From assembly GCA_003508835.1 (NCBI GenBank), contig PUFA01000084.1, positions 5,332,001 to 5,396,000 on the forward strand: DNA of 64,000 nucleotides. The letters run 5' to 3'. Made by a program: the position numbers and the translations under genes. This DNA comes from Eonycteris spelaea. Lineage: Eukaryota; Chordata; Mammalia; Chiroptera; Pteropodidae. The notes under the pieces were generated by a model that had not been told where the DNA came from, searched no databases, and saw only the letters and a program-made list of their open reading frames with translations. Positions 11,869-24,320 of this stretch are shown piece by piece (the first letter of the stretch is position 1; the number at the start of each line of letters is the position of its first letter).

Positions 11869-13104
11869 ATTATGCTAACTTCCTAAGGTCACTTTTATGC
11901 TCATGCACTCTAGATATATATAAAATGCTCTTCTTTGGCATTACATTTTAAATAATTCTTCATAATTGAGCCATTTCATGACTGAATTTCAGGAGAGCTT
12001 TCTTTCACTGGAGAATCCCTCCTTTTGAAATTATCAACTCAATACAACTTAAAGTTATATATTAGAAATCATGATTATACAAAGTATATCTGAAGACTAC
12101 TGACTTTAGAATTACCCTTCAAACCCTTAAATAGATATTGTTTAAAATCACAGACAAAATGCCACCCATACATTCAGTGTGGAGGTGAAAGGGACATTGA
12201 CAAGACCTGCTAGTTGATTGGAGAGTTTGTAAAAGCAATCGTTATGGTCTCCCATTGCCCTTAAACTTGTTCTCGCCTTAAGATAGGAGGCCAGTTTTGA
12301 GTGAAATCTACGTGTGCATTTTTCAACTCTTTTTTAAAAAATGAATAACACAGTTTTCAGAGTGATGCTGATATTATTTAATGATGCCAAGGCACCAATG
12401 AAGAGTGTATTTTTTAAGTTGAATATGTTCTTATTTTTTTGTTTGTTGATTTTAAAGCCAATCTAAACATGTGAAGGGAAAAAAAATCAAATTTTGCCAA
12501 TTTGAAAAGAACAAAAACAGCTAAAACCTTCTTTTAAAATTTCTAAGCTATTATGAGAATATTACAGACAAAAGATTGTACATGAAAGAAATTTTTTTTA
12601 AGTCAGGTTGCTTTGCCTTTCTTTAGTCACTTCAAAAGTCTTTGTCAGATATGAAAAAGAAATATACTCAAAATGAAGAGTAAATATAATTAAAATGGTT
12701 CTTTGCCTTGACATATAAGCTTCTTATGGACAAAAATCTGTATAAATTTAATACTATGAAACTTGGGTTTAAAAGAAGGAATAAGAAAGAGTGGGCAGGG
12801 AGAGAAAAGGAGAGGGGAAAAAGTTTGATTTTTATACAAGTAGACAGAAAATGATGGTAAGTGAAATGACATTAAATCTTTAATTGCTTTTGACAAGAAA
12901 ATTTTAGATTCATAGTAGGTTTTTATTGCCAGTAACTGGCATGTGCCTGACACACGATATATTTTTTTTAACAGTCAACTAGATGGGCCACATTAGTTTG
13001 CTATAAGCACAAGGTTTCTGATAACAGAAATAATTAAGAATCGAATCGATTCATCTTCAAGACCTAATATTTAAGGAACATCTACCTTAAATTAATTCTT
13101 TCGC
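11869..13104. other. No recognisable gene or repeat
   Basis: AT-rich, with A and T homopolymer runs. The 87-codon minus frame at 12690-12953 is low-complexity and is not called. Confidence 0.5.
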
Positions 13105-13312
13105 AGGTAGGATAGAGTGGTGGTTAAAATTCACATTCTTGAACGCTTACCTGTGTGACCTCCATGAGCCTCAGTTTCTTCCTGTGTAAAGTGAAGACTT
13201 TGAAAGTCCCTAGTTCATAGGCTTATGGGAAGAATACGTGAAATAATGTTGTAATGCACTTGGCAGAGTTCCTGGCATAGTAATTACTCACTAAATTTTA
13301 GATATTGGCATA
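13105..13312 (+). mobile_element. MIR SINE
   Basis: GGTAGGATAGAGTGGTGGTTAAAATTCACATTCTTG (head), CTGTGTGACCTCCATGAGCC TCAGTTTCTTC (core) and CACTTGGCAGAGTTCCTGGCATAGTAATTACTCA (tail) occur in MIR order. Confidence 0.87.
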
Positions 13313-13348
13313 AATATATTATTTATAATATTATAAATAAATATATTA
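13310..13348. repeat. AT-rich imperfect palindrome
   Basis: AATATATTATTTATAA and TTATAAATAAATATATT face each other around one or two bases and differ by a single indel. The sequence is A/T only and could extrude as a cruciform or melt easily. Confidence 0.7.
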
Positions 13349-13574
13349 CCTGATATAATTATCATGAAAATTTAATGAGTTAATACATGTTATTATAGGG
13401 ATGCCTAGAGCAATTAAAGAGTTCAACAACATATATTAAACATCTGGAAAGCCATACATAAAACAATGAGGATTCATATTGATAATTTCTCTGATATATG
13501 CAATCTAAATGAGGAGAAAGGGATCATACGTATTAAGAGATAAAAATCAGTAGACATGAAGCTAATATATATTA

Positions 13575-13764
13575 AGCATTGACCCCCCCACCACCACCAC
13601 TGAGCTCTACTGCACATTATTCCATTTAACCCTCACAACAACTACATGAAATTGGTATCATTATTATTATTTTACACAGGAGGAAACTGAGACATGATAC
13701 CTTGGGTTACACCCTTATATTTAACTCCAGATCCTGATCTTTTAAATGCCGTGTTATTCAAAAC
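13575..13764 (-). mobile_element. MIR SINE, minus orientation
   Basis: CATTATTCCATTTAACCCTC ACAACAACTACATG, then TTTTACACAGGAGGAAACTGAGACATG, then TCTTTTAAATGCCGTGTTATTC, is the reverse complement of the MIR tail, core and head. Confidence 0.8.
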
Positions 13765-13882
13765 AGTCTCTGTGCAAACAATTGTGTAAATGTTCAGAAG
13801 GGAAAATGAACACTGAGAGCTGGTCAGCTGGGCAAGAGCTTCAGGGGAGGTAAGAAGCACAGAGTTTCATGAGACAAAATAG

Positions 13883-14140
13883 TCATCATGTAGCCAAGTC
13901 TGACTCCCTTGTTTTGAATCCTGACTCCTCTACTTACTATGTGACCTTGGGCTTGTTTTTAAACTCTGTGCCTATATTGCCTTGTCTATAAACCAGGGGT
14001 AATGATAGTATTACTTGGTGGAGTTGTGAGGATTTAATGAGTCAATACGTGTGATCACAGTGGTGCTAAGACCTCAAAGACTTCAATTAACATTAGCTGA
14101 TGTTTATATTGTTACTGTTGCTGCTGCTGTTGTTATTAGT
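13883..14140 (+). mobile_element. MIR SINE
   Basis: AAGTCTGACTCCCTTGTTTT, GAATCCTGACTCCTCTACTT, ACTATGTGACCTTGGGCTTG, then GAGTTGTGAGGATTTAATGA and CAATTAACATTAGCTGATGT follow the MIR consensus closely. A short (TGC)n/(TTG)n run closes it. Confidence 0.88.
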
Positions 14141-15010
14141 GACTGCAGTAATTTGAATTTTTTTCTTAATGAGTTAGCATTTAAAATGTAAGGAGAAACT
14201 AATATTTCAAAGGTATAGATCATTGGAAGATTTAAAGCATGATTTTTCTACTTTCAGCCCAAGAACTATACTTCAGCATAACATGATGGGAAAAGAAAAC
14301 ACATTGTGTCAGAGGATTCCATTGTATGTTTAGGTGAAAGAAATTCAGTAAGAATATGTTTGCTAGCCCCGTGTGTTTTTCCTTGCTTTGTGCCGGTCCA
14401 TTGATATTCTCGGTTAGCCTTCTTAAGAAAACAGTAATATCAAATAAAAAATTAGTGCCATTTTTACTTCTTCTGGATATATCAAAATTATTCTTAAAAA
14501 TATGCACACAGAGGCTTTAAAACAGAATCTTGGGAATGCTAAAACACAGCTCAGTGTCACGTTTAGAACATTTCATTAAAGGAAAAGTAAGTAATGTGCT
14601 TAGTGGCTAGTGTATAGAAAAAAAAAAAAAAAGTACAGTAACCTTATTCGTGAGAAGAATATGATAATATTCATTGACAGGGGAACTACAAGGAGCAATT
14701 ATCCCAAGCTGTGTCTCTCAGACAATGCTGTCAGTTTTTCTGCTTTGATGAGTACAGCTGGGCTTGTGATGCAAGGGCAAGAAATTCCAGTGTAACTGGA
14801 AGACCAGGGCATTGGCTACCATCTTAGCTAGACCAAAGGAACAATACCTGTCAAGGAAAGATGGATTTTTTAAATGTTTGTGATACAAACGATTATTGGC
14901 AGCACTTGACTGACTTTGCCTTCTGCTAGTGACCCCAGCAGAAGCAGTTTATCAGATATTCTTTTTTCTTTTGTCCTTTTCAGAGGCCCTTTGAAGCCAA
15001 AAAGCTATAA
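14141..15010. other. No recognisable gene or repeat
   Basis: Unique-looking sequence with a 14-A run at about 14618-14632. Open frames at 14232-14507 (minus) and 14610-14795 (plus) show no domain and the latter starts in the A run. Confidence 0.5.
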
Positions 15011-15027
15011 GAAAACACCCATGTTTT

Positions 15028-15062
15028 GGGTGTGTGTGTGTGTTTGTGTGCATGTATGTGTT
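15028..15062. repeat. Interrupted (GT)n
   Basis: GT units broken by TTTGTGTGCATGTATGTG. Confidence 0.85.
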
Positions 15063-15197
15063 TAAACACACATCACATTTGGAATATTTTGCAGTTTTGG
15101 GTATTACACATCACATAACTTTTTATAAATAAAAGGCATTTCTAATATTCACTACTTCACAAAAAGGAAATTGGTTAGAGTTCTGGCTTTTTTATTT

Positions 15198-15312
15198 TTG
15201 CCTGCCTGTCTCCTTTCCTCTCTCCCTCCCTCTTTCCTTTCTTTTGCCTTTCTTTTTCCTTCCTCCTTACCTCTTTCTTTCTTTCTTTCTTTCTTTCCCA
15301 TCCCTTCCTTTC
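15198..15312. repeat. Polypyrimidine tract with (TTTC)n
   Basis: About 115 bp of nearly pure C/T on the plus strand, with only rare G/A, including six TTTC units near 15272-15298. The strand asymmetry could permit triplex (H-DNA) formation. Confidence 0.85.
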
Positions 15313-16547
15313 AGAGTAAAGCTTAATTCAGCATTTACAAGATAATTTAAATTATACTGATATTAACTTTACTTTCTCGTACTCATTCACCTTAATTGAC
15401 ACCTGTTTTTACTCACTGTTGGATTTTTTTTTAATGTAACTCTTTGAGCTACAAATTAATAATTAAAAGTAGAGCAAGTTACCATGTGCTCTTTCCTCTC
15501 CTTGCTTGCTTTCTTTCCCTTTCAAAATACTCAACTGCAAACTTTATTGCATGAAAGTACAGTACCTCTTTACATACACATCAAAACTACTTTGTGTGTG
15601 AGCTATAAAACAACTAGAATTAAAACTTGTCTAAGACCCCAAAGCCTGTTCACAAAAGAATCTTTCTTGCCTGATTTAGAAAGTGTTTTGAACGATGCAT
15701 AACTAAGCAGAGTAACTAAACAATTGCTTTTGACCATCCGAAGCTTGCCCGGTAAGATTTCTATAGCCTTTTCTTTTGCTTTTGGTGGTTTGAGAAGTGA
15801 TTCATGTTCAGTATATGAAAGTTCTGGGTTCAGCCCATTGAGCTTTTAGTGGAAGGGTCTCCATGAATCTAATAAATAAGAATGTAAGAACTAAGGGCTG
15901 TTGAGCTCATGTGAGTTTACGCACCAAAATATGTTCCTGGGGGGAAAAAATGTATCGCCTGAATATTTTATTTTCCTAAATTCAAATATAGAAATACACC
16001 CTAGTTTTCTTAGGAAGATCCATAGAAGTCAAATTGATTATAAATAACTGATTCAAACATTCCCTGAAACTTCGTAGAATAACATCAATACTTTTCAGAT
16101 TAAAAAACCATGACCTAACAGTAGGGGTGAATTATGAACATACTCCATCTAAGCAAAAGCATAGCCAAGTGCCTTAACAATGCTTAATTTTAGATGTTGC
16201 ACTGATGAGGTATTTTCTATACAAAAAAAAAAAAAGGAAAGACCCAAGTATATAAAACCTCAGGATGTGTGCCTGAGTTAGAATTACAATGCCCCTGTCA
16301 TTTTTGCATTTCCTGGCTTTTATGAAACATTTCTACTGATCCTCTGTCATTTAAATCAGTGGAGAGCATGGATTTATCTTAATTTTCACCCTTTGTTTCC
16401 CCTTTTTGTGATAACAGTTTTGAGATATGATGATGTAAAGTGTTTCTACTTATAATAGTTTCAGCCTTGTCCCTTGGCAGCCTAAATCTTCTGGCTAATT
16501 CCCTGATCAGTTAAATAGTCAAGGTTATTATTATTATAATTATTATT
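15313..16547. other. No recognisable gene or repeat
   Basis: AT-rich unique-looking sequence with an A run at about 16223-16235. The 72-codon plus frame at 15484-15702 has no known domain. Confidence 0.5.
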
Positions 16548-16665
16548 TTACATTTATATAGCACTTTCCTCCAAGGGTCTCAAGGCATTTTACACACAGT
16601 AAATTACCAAATAGGAATTAATCCTTATGTCACCCTGTGGGGTAGGTATAGTCACATAAATGAAA
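16548..16665 (-). mobile_element. MIR-related fragment
   Basis: TTACATTTATATAGCACTTT, CAAGGCATTTTACACAC and CCTGTGGGGTAGGTATAG follow the order found at the start of minus-oriented MIR elements ('tagcactttacaagcgctttacata...cctgtgaggtagg'). Diverged. Confidence 0.5.
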
Positions 16666-16951
16666 TTCCACAGAAGTCCCTCCTGTGTCACAGCCCACAG
16701 CTATACTTTCCGAACCCTCCGTGAACCTACCTTGCCTAACTGAAGATAAAGCAGAATGCTGTCAGCAAGGCAAGGAATGGCTCCAAGCAAGATCTTTGGG
16801 AAAGTGGCCCTGTGCTTTTTCTTTGGTGCTTTGAGCTACCCTGAAAATGTCACGAATGAGAGCAGCTAAGCATGTATGTCTTGATTTACAGTTCACAGAT
16901 AAGTTTCACCTATGTGGTTTAATTTAATCCTGACTCGAGAGATAAGTTAGG

Positions 16952-17120
16952 ATGTGATTCTAAAACTTGAATGTGTACAAAAATCATTTGGGAAGTGGGT
17001 TTCAAAGGCAGCTTCTAAGCCTTTCTAGCTCACAGAGAGTCTAATTGAATGGCCCCTAGAATCTGTGATCCCCCAGGTGATTGTGAGGCAGGTGATGCTT
17101 ACCCATGTTTTGAGAAAGGA
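16952..17120. mobile_element. MER5-like hAT-Charlie DNA transposon remnant
   Basis: CTAAAACTTGAATGTGTACA AAAATCATTTGGGAAG at the left, and CCCCAGGTGATTGTGAGGCAGGTGATGC then TGTTTTGAGAAAGG at the right, match the two ends of MER5A (tctcaaacttgagtgtgcatcagaatcacctgg ... ccaggtgatgctgatgctg ... ctttgagaacc). Diverged, non-autonomous. Confidence 0.65.
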
Positions 17121-18559
17121 GCTGATTAAGGACGAATTGTTGGTCCGCATTCTACATATCAGAAAATTATGGCTCGGGAAAGCAATATGTCACTGTATTT
17201 GGCAGAGCCGGTACAAGTTTTCAAATTCCAAACCCCATGTGTACTCTTTTCATTACTCAACACTCCTCCACGGAAAGGGATAGCAGTGACACAGATTAAA
17301 CAGGATTTAAATGTAAAGGAGAGAATAGCTTGATGTGCCTGTAAAAACACTGCACTATCATGGACTGGCATCTCCTGGCTCCTTTGGAACCTCCAGTTGG
17401 TCCTTGATGTCTGGGAGACCATCACCTGTAGGGCAAGGCTGTACCTAATGAAGCCTGTTTTGATCTGAAGACCTTGTTCCCTCCAGCCAATGAAGTTAGT
17501 CGGCTAACTCTAATCTAACAGGTGCCTAATAAATTTGCAATGTTTAATTTTTCACCCTGCCCACAATAGGAGTCTTCTTTTTAATAGGTGTTGCCACCAA
17601 AATAAAAAGTGGGTTTTGCCAGGAAACCAAGAAAAACTTTTTAAATAAGCTTCCTGTTTACGTGAGTGGGCCCTTAATGGGATGGGATGGGTTTTACATT
17701 TTTTATTTGAAACATTCTTACTCCGTTTCTAAGAGAGAGAGAAAAATATAACAGGAAATGGTTATGAACAATTTAACTATTATTTTTCAATTTAGTATTC
17801 CATTTGGAGTAATTTCATTCATTTTTTTTCCTTGAATTAATTTTTATTCAGTTTTCTTCAAAAACTGGGACAAGGCATTATAGAAAAAACTGCAGACAGA
17901 CATAGCGCATCCAAAGCTTTTATTTTGTTCTGAAGTTCTTACTCCAACGTGTCAGAATTTGTGGTGGGGTTTAGAGGTGCTTGTGGGATTTATTTGGGGT
18001 TTTCAGCAACCAGAAAAACAGACACGTGGTGTTACTCATGGTAAAAATTCCCACACTCTGCGTAAACTCACCATTCTTTTCAGTGGGTACTACTGTAAAC
18101 TGTACTGAGAGAATTTCCATGTCCGCCCTTGTCTCAAATGCATGTATCCCTTAGCCATCAATAAGAATTATTACTGTTTTAGTGTGTCTCTCTCATGTAC
18201 TTTTTTGTTCTTAGAAATTATCTTCTGCCCCTGAATTTTATATCTTTAAAAACAAACAAAAAGCCACTGTGATTATTCCCAGTCATTGAAAAGACAGATT
18301 TTATTTAAAAGGGTATAGTAATGTCATAGCAGTGGGGTGAGATGGCATGTATTCTTTGGCAGGGTTGAAGGGCAGCAACAATAGGAGGGATACATTTGGA
18401 TGTAATTTGTGTGATATCCATGTAAAAGCACGTTTTGTATCCTTCTCAGAACTGGCCTCTCAGGACTGTCAGGTTTAATCTCTTCAAGATCACTTTGTAC
18501 CCAGGGTGGACCAGATTTTGCCAGAAGCTTAAACTATTTGAGATATCCTCTTGAAGAAA
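17121..18559. other. No recognisable gene; possible short L2 tail near 17520
   Basis: Mostly unique-looking. AACAGGTGCCTAATAAATTTG near 17518-17538 could be an L2 tail. Frames at 17065-17283 and 17159-17425 overlap on opposite strands and lack domains. Confidence 0.45.
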
Positions 18560-19030
18560 AAGAATACAAAATTATGATTACAAATTAACTACGGGGTCTT
18601 TGAAGGGACCATGCAAGTGAGGGGCCTGCAGGTTAAGCTCCAATAAACTCACAGTCAATCTACTTCTGCGTATCCCCATTTTGGGCTTTACGGAGGCACC
18701 CTCAATAAATTTTATCATTTCGTACAATAACAAGATTATTTGAGGATAATGCTCTACTTTATTTAGTCTTTAGGTTAAAAGTAATAAAACATCGTGAAAA
18801 TAAGGCAAAAAACAACCTGACTAACTGGCTCCCTGTAGCGCACTCATCTCCGTTTATTCAGGCTAACCCTAATTTAATGCAGGTCAACAAATGCCATTAG
18901 AGCAGACATCTCTGCGTGAAGCCTGGTATTTCAAGCAATACTTGAGGTAATAAACTACAGGGCAGCAAAAAATGTCAACAGTTCCTTGAAGTTCTTTATA
19001 ATGGGATTATAGTCATATTATGAAACTAAT
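18560..19030. promoter_or_regulatory. Possible conserved non-coding element
   Basis: A repeat-free block that retains several CpGs in an otherwise depleted context (near 18793, 18839, 18852 and 18916). It has mixed composition and homeodomain-like TAAT words. The regulatory role is inference from composition only. Confidence 0.22.
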
Positions 19031-20650
19031 ATCAGAAACTAGAGTAAGTTGCATTTGACCCACTGTCTCTCTTCTCTGAGTTGGAAAAGATGTAAGAGAC
19101 ACAGCTTCCCCACAACATTTTGCTTCTACCACCCATATTTATACTTATTTATACCGTTTCTTATTGTTCTTCAGTTAAGTGGATTCATCTTTTTCTCTAG
19201 GACAAGATTGTAAGCATCTTGAAAACAGAAATCAGATTTTTTTTTTCTGAATCTTTTATAATGCCAGAACATTGCTGTTTCCTTCCTATCTATTTCCTTA
19301 TTTAAATCTCTTCCTTTGCCTTGTTCTAAAAGTAATTTTTAGGAGTGCTCTCTTGGTAGGAGGTACTTCACAGTTTTGAATTAAACTGCTATGAAAACCC
19401 CAAATCATCTTTACCCTCCCTTCTATTGTCCTTGTGACCCTAAAACTTTCCCTTAAGAGAGAAACAACAAATATTTGGAGCTATCTCTAGAGAAATTAAA
19501 ATGGGGGAGGGGGGTGGAAAGGAGAGAAAAAGATGCTGACAGCTCAGAAATTTGTGAGTTTCTATTCTCTGTGTGTCTAAGCTAGTTATTTCACCCCTTG
19601 TTTTCCTCTCATCAATAAGAAATACCTGCCTAGGAAGCAGCTTCTTGGGGTTCAAAGAGGGAAGCAATAAAAGCCAATTTTTCTGAGATCTTCAGTGTTT
19701 TAACTCCTGGTGCCACTAACCAAAATAAAATTCAAAGGCATGAGGGTATTCACAGAGGTGAATAAATCCATGCATCACACAATGGTAGTGTCCAAATGCT
19801 TACCTGACTGTCAATTTCAGGCATCCTCTTTCATCAGAAAAATATGTGTTGCCTCTGACAAAGAAACCCTTAAAAATTAAATGTCACATATTTGAATTTT
19901 AGCCATATTAAAAATAATTTTCACATATTTTATTTTCTTCCTTTTCAAATTTCATTTATGTTGGTTCTTCCTTTCGCATGTAATCAACATTCTTTAACAG
20001 TGGCGTAGTGCTGAGTTAAATATTTGCAGAATAGTTGTGGCTTATTTAAAAAAACAAATTTCACACCTACCTTAGAGCTCATGTTGTGCTCCCTTAACTG
20101 AAAATGACTCTTGTACAGAAATGGTTCTTAAACTCTTAGCTTTAGCCTGATTTATCTTTAGAGAGAAATGCATTAGAAGTATAGTGCTGTGATCTGCACA
20201 AAGGAGTGCTTTCGATACATATGTGTAGAAGAATAATCTGCCCTAGAAAAATTACTCCTAACTTTTCATAACTCATTTATGCTATCTTTTTTCCAGTGTG
20301 TTCACTGCTTTTTTAAACCATTTCAAAATATCTCTGTGCCAGAGTAATGGTGCATAGTCTATAACTTTATATTTTTAAACCCTCTGGAATGAAAAAGTAT
20401 ATTAGTCTGGTTGACTCAGCAATGTAAAATTATCTGTTTATAACATTTGGCATAATTAACTACCAAACAACTACTTGTTTACCAGTTCTTTCCTTAGCAA
20501 TATATACAGATTTGTCAGGTTATGTATTTGAAGTGGTGTTAATTCTAGCGTATCCTTCAACTGTTAGTCTATCCCATAGACTGAGTAGCTTAAATGTTGA
20601 TGCAGCTGATGGTTTAAGACCTATGTCTCTGGGGGATATCAAGTCAGTCC
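19031..20650. other. No recognisable gene or repeat
   Basis: AT-rich sequence. A G-rich run sits at 19503-19515 (GGGGGAGGGGGGTGG). No open frame with recognisable protein features. Confidence 0.5.
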
Positions 20651-20651
20651 A

Positions 20652-20884
20652 AGGTTTCTTAATAGCAGCACTGTTGACATTTTGGACCAGCTAATTTTTT
20701 GTTGGGGTCTAGTGAGTGCTCTCTCCTGTGCATTGTAGGACATGTAGCAGTGTTCCTGGCCTCTACCCACTTGATGACAATAGCTCTCTTCAGTTATGAT
20801 CTTCAGAATTGCCTCTAGACATTGTCAGTTGTCCTTGGGGGGCGGGGGGAGGGGGCAAAATTGTCTCCTGGTTAAGAACCACTG
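20652..20884 (-). mobile_element. MER20 hAT-Charlie DNA transposon, minus orientation
   Basis: Nearly full length at about 233 bp. Its plus-strand order is TTTCTTAATAGCAGCACTGT, TGACATTTTGGACCAGC, TCCTGTGCATTGTAGGACAT, AGCAGTGTTCCTGGCCTCTA CCCACT, GCCTCTAGACATTGTCAG, a G-rich stretch, and CTGGTTAAGAACCACTGG. This is the reverse complement of MER20 (cagtggttcttaacc...ggggacatttggcaatgtctgg...gtagaggccagggatgctgc...). MER20 has been reported to serve as regulatory sequence in endometrial cells of placental mammals; whether this copy does so cannot be judged here. Confidence 0.88.
20839..20859 (+). repeat. G-rich run inside MER20
   Basis: Runs of six, six and five G separated by one C and one A (GGGGGGCGGGGGGAGGGGG). 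This is longer than the usual G-tract of MER20, so it probably expanded in place. Possible G-quadruplex. Confidence 0.7.
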
Positions 20885-20921
20885 GATTAGTAGTATGCAT
20901 TACATGTAACCAGAACCACCA

Positions 20922-20944
20922 TTGTTGCTGTTGTTGTTGTTGTT
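20922..20944. repeat. (TTG)n short repeat
   Basis: Seven TTG/CTG units. Confidence 0.85.
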
Positions 20945-21499
20945 CAATAGTTTGTTTTTGTTATACTTTTTAATGGAGTACAGAGAAATCTAATCTAAAA
21001 AAAGTCAGTAGTTCCTAGCTGTGAATTTCTTTCATAGAACTATAATGGGTTCTATTTTAAATATAAAATTACATGGGCAGGACTCAGACTTTTCTTGAAT
21101 GATTTATGTGTTAGAGAAAGGGTTCTAAGATTCTGCATAGATGTATATTTTATCCTTTTTATTTATTTATTGGTTTCCTTATTACAGTGATTTTTTGAAA
21201 GGCAGACCAAGCTGGCACATTGCTATTGACTTAACTAAACTCCCCTTTTAACATTTACTTGCTTCAAATAGTTTAATAGTTGATATTTTACCCTTAGTAG
21301 CATGCAGCTGAGAGATCCAGTGAAAACTAAAATCTTGGCTTTGAGGCAGAAAGATGGCAAATAAACAAGCAGGGCTTAACTCTACTGATTTTAGAAGGTC
21401 GGAGGCCAGAAGTGAAATTTGGAGATCTCTAGCAAAACCAAGAAACCAAAGCTTTGCTTAACTAACCTGATTTCAAATATCAGAGAAGCAGCTTCACAT
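20945..21499. other. No recognisable gene or repeat
   Basis: AT-rich sequence without identifiable features. Confidence 0.5.
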
Positions 21500-21690
21500 A
21501 GACTGTATGAAACCCATTAATCCCCATAGTAACCATAGGAGGTAGGTACTGTTATTATGCCTTTCTCACAGATGAGGAAACTGAGCTGCTGGGAAATTCA
21601 GTAACTTTTTCTAAGTCACACAGTGTGTAAGATAGGAGGCAAGTTCAAAATTAGTCAGTACTCCACACTTCATGGTCTCTTAAAGTCCTT
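21500..21690 (-). mobile_element. MIR SINE, minus orientation
   Basis: GTAACCATAGGAGGTAGGTA CTGTTATTATGCC, CAGATGAGGAAACTGAGCTG, AAGTCACACAGTGTGTAAG and GCAAGTTCAAAATTAGTC are the reverse complement of MIR tail and core. Confidence 0.82.
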
Positions 21691-21870
21691 TAAAATATGT
21701 TAGAATTTAAAAGGAAAGCCAACTGATAGGTTGGATTTCAAGTATCTATGAATAAAATGTGTATCCAAATGAATAAGTGAAGAAAACAGTTGACGCTTTA
21801 GATTTAAGAGAAGGAGGTGATTGGAAAGAAACAGCTACATATTTAATAATCAGCTATGTTATAATTGTAC

Positions 21871-21955
21871 TACACTATTTTTTTAAATATATAACACAAA
21901 ATTTTCAAAAAATACACTATTTTTAAAAATATATGACACAAAATTTTCAAAAAAA
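21871..21955. repeat. 42-43 bp tandem duplication
   Basis: Two adjacent copies (21871-21912 and 21913-21955), each beginning TACACTATTTTT and ending ACACAAAATTTTCAAAAAA. They differ at only a few sites, so the duplication is younger than the surrounding repeats. Confidence 0.9.
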
Positions 21956-24290
21956 TCTCAGTTCTATCCATAGAGTCTCAAATTGTTTTATAATCCCCCA
22001 TTTCCACTTGAGGATCGAGAGAATATTATTTTGCTTGTGAGCACTGCTGGCCTGCAACAGATGATTTCAACTCTCCTGTATTAACTGTTAGATCATTCTA
22101 CTTCTCATTAAATTGTTTCTAAAAAAAATAAAAGAATTTAGAAAATAAATTAATTAGATGTCATTTAAAAAAGAGTTTCTAAGCATCTCTTTAAAAAATA
22201 CACTAAACCCCTAAAAAAAATTCCTAGATCTGGAAGATTGTGGTTGCAAACTCATCTTGATGCTTATAATTTTCTAAGCATCAATATTACCCAACGGTAA
22301 ATGCCCATTGTTGTTCATTTATACCCTGATAACATTCACTAAAACATTTGTGTCAGTTCTTTCAATATGTCATTTGTTCAAATAATGCCAGAATAATGTT
22401 TTACCCAATTTTCTAACTTGTTGGCTATAGGTTAGGCTGCCATAATTCTAGGAAGAGGAGGAACAGAGAGGTGGGAAGTTTGAGAAATATAGGATAGATA
22501 CATTTCTTTCCATATGTATTTAAACACTGCAGCCTGCAAATTGGGTTAATGTCAGAATAAACTGATTCAATCTACTGGTTATCTTGAAGTCTAACGACAT
22601 CTCGTTTCTAGGAATCATGAAATTATATATGTAGACTCATTCTTTTAGAAATTATTTTGCTTAATGGTAGTGCTACATGTACCAAGGCCATTCTTTGTGA
22701 ATGTAGCGGTTACTTTTGATATACATTCTACGATGTATGATTACAGTATATGAAGGAAATTCTGATACAGCTTAAAAAATAGAGAACTTTCATGTTATTG
22801 TTTTATATATTTCATATATAATTGACTATCGCAGTAGCTTTTGCTGTTTTCTACCTATATTTTTAAATTATCTTGCCTAGTCCATGTCTGTTTTTGGTAT
22901 TTGCATCTCACTGGAAAAGGTGTTGGTAATATGTCTCTTTGCAAAGCACTGTTACAGATGGGACCTCCACCCGTAGAAATGGGATGCCACATTCACCACC
23001 GTCTGTCCTATTTATAAAAGAGAACCTCATGGACAGTTTAAAATAAAGCCAGGAGTTTATTATATATTCCAAATACTCTATAACATCTTTTAATATGCCT
23101 GCTGGTTCCTTAGAGATGAAGAGAATAGTGCGCCCCTCTTTTATGTAGGAAGAGTTCAGCAGTTTACCAATCCTTCGCATGTGTAAAATCACTGTTCTTA
23201 GATTTTTAACTTGGAATTCCTGATAACTGATCTATGGTTGCCTAATAAGAAAAGGATTTGAAACCTATCACCACTTACCGGAGGTTTTTATAAGAAAGAA
23301 AGGTCGTACTTCCTTCTGTCTACATACAAAAATACATGGCTAATTAATCTTTATTGCCAGATGAATTAACTGTATTTGGAGGAAATAGGCAACTTGTAGA
23401 AAGTTTAACAGGTATTTTGGAATTCTTTCATGATATGATTTAGTAACAGATGTTGGTGAGCAGAATGCTATTGTAGTTTATAACAGGCGAGCCACTGTTA
23501 ACTTGTAATATTTCTACTGAGGCAAAGGAAATCAAATTATTTCTTGATCGTAGGAAGGATATCATACATCATCGATTAGGCAAGGTGTTTGAGGCTGATG
23601 GAGCTTCATTCTAGACACACTGTGATCATTGCTAAGGACTATACAGCCTCTTGGCTTCTCATAGGAAGATAGACATAAGGTAAAAGGAAATAAATCAAGA
23701 AAAATAGGTGAGAAAGGAGCTAGAATCAGGTATCTGGACATGCAGTCATGATAGATAACCCCCAGTAAAAATCAGAGAATGCAAGGACAAAGCATGGGGT
23801 CCATTTAGGATAGTGACAATATCTAAAGGATTTATTCCATTCTTACCAGACTGATACATCTGGAGGAAGCACTGAACAAAAATTTGTGGAATGGATAAAT
23901 AAATGCAAACACCCAAAGCTACAAGGTCATTAATTCAAGAGCACAGAGATTGAGGAAAATTAGACTTTTAGGAAGCTGCTATGATAGCCAGTTATTAAGA
24001 AATGTCAACGTGACGTCTGCTAAATGACATTTATTAACAATGTTTGTTTGCATTTTTCCAGTCAATGAATTGTTATGATATTACGAAATAACTTATTCTC
24101 TACTAGCTTACATTATACTAATCTACTTTGAATTCTTTAGTGACTGCCCTGTGTAAGAGACTCTGAGGTATTAAATCATAGGAGCATGGTACTCTAAGTA
24201 CAGATGGTTTTATATAAGTGCAGAGGATTTAATGTAAGAAAAGTATAATGTTATTTTCATTACTTCTCTTAATAATAGCTAACATTTTCA
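21956..24290. other. No recognisable gene or repeat
   Basis: AT-rich, unique-looking. The 94-codon minus frame at 22908-23192 is the longest here; it shows no recognisable domain, no splice context and ordinary local composition, so I leave it uncalled. Confidence 0.5.
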
Positions 24291-24295
24291 AGACT

Positions 24296-24320
24296 TTTTT
24301 TGTTTTTTGTTTTTTGTTTT
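24296..24320. repeat. (T6G)n low-complexity tract
   Basis: T-rich stretch with regularly spaced G. Confidence 0.8.

Noticed and set aside
22908..23192. 94-codon minus-strand frame, possible gene or pseudogene
   Set aside because: No homology recognised, no flanking splice signals, length compatible with chance in 64 kb.
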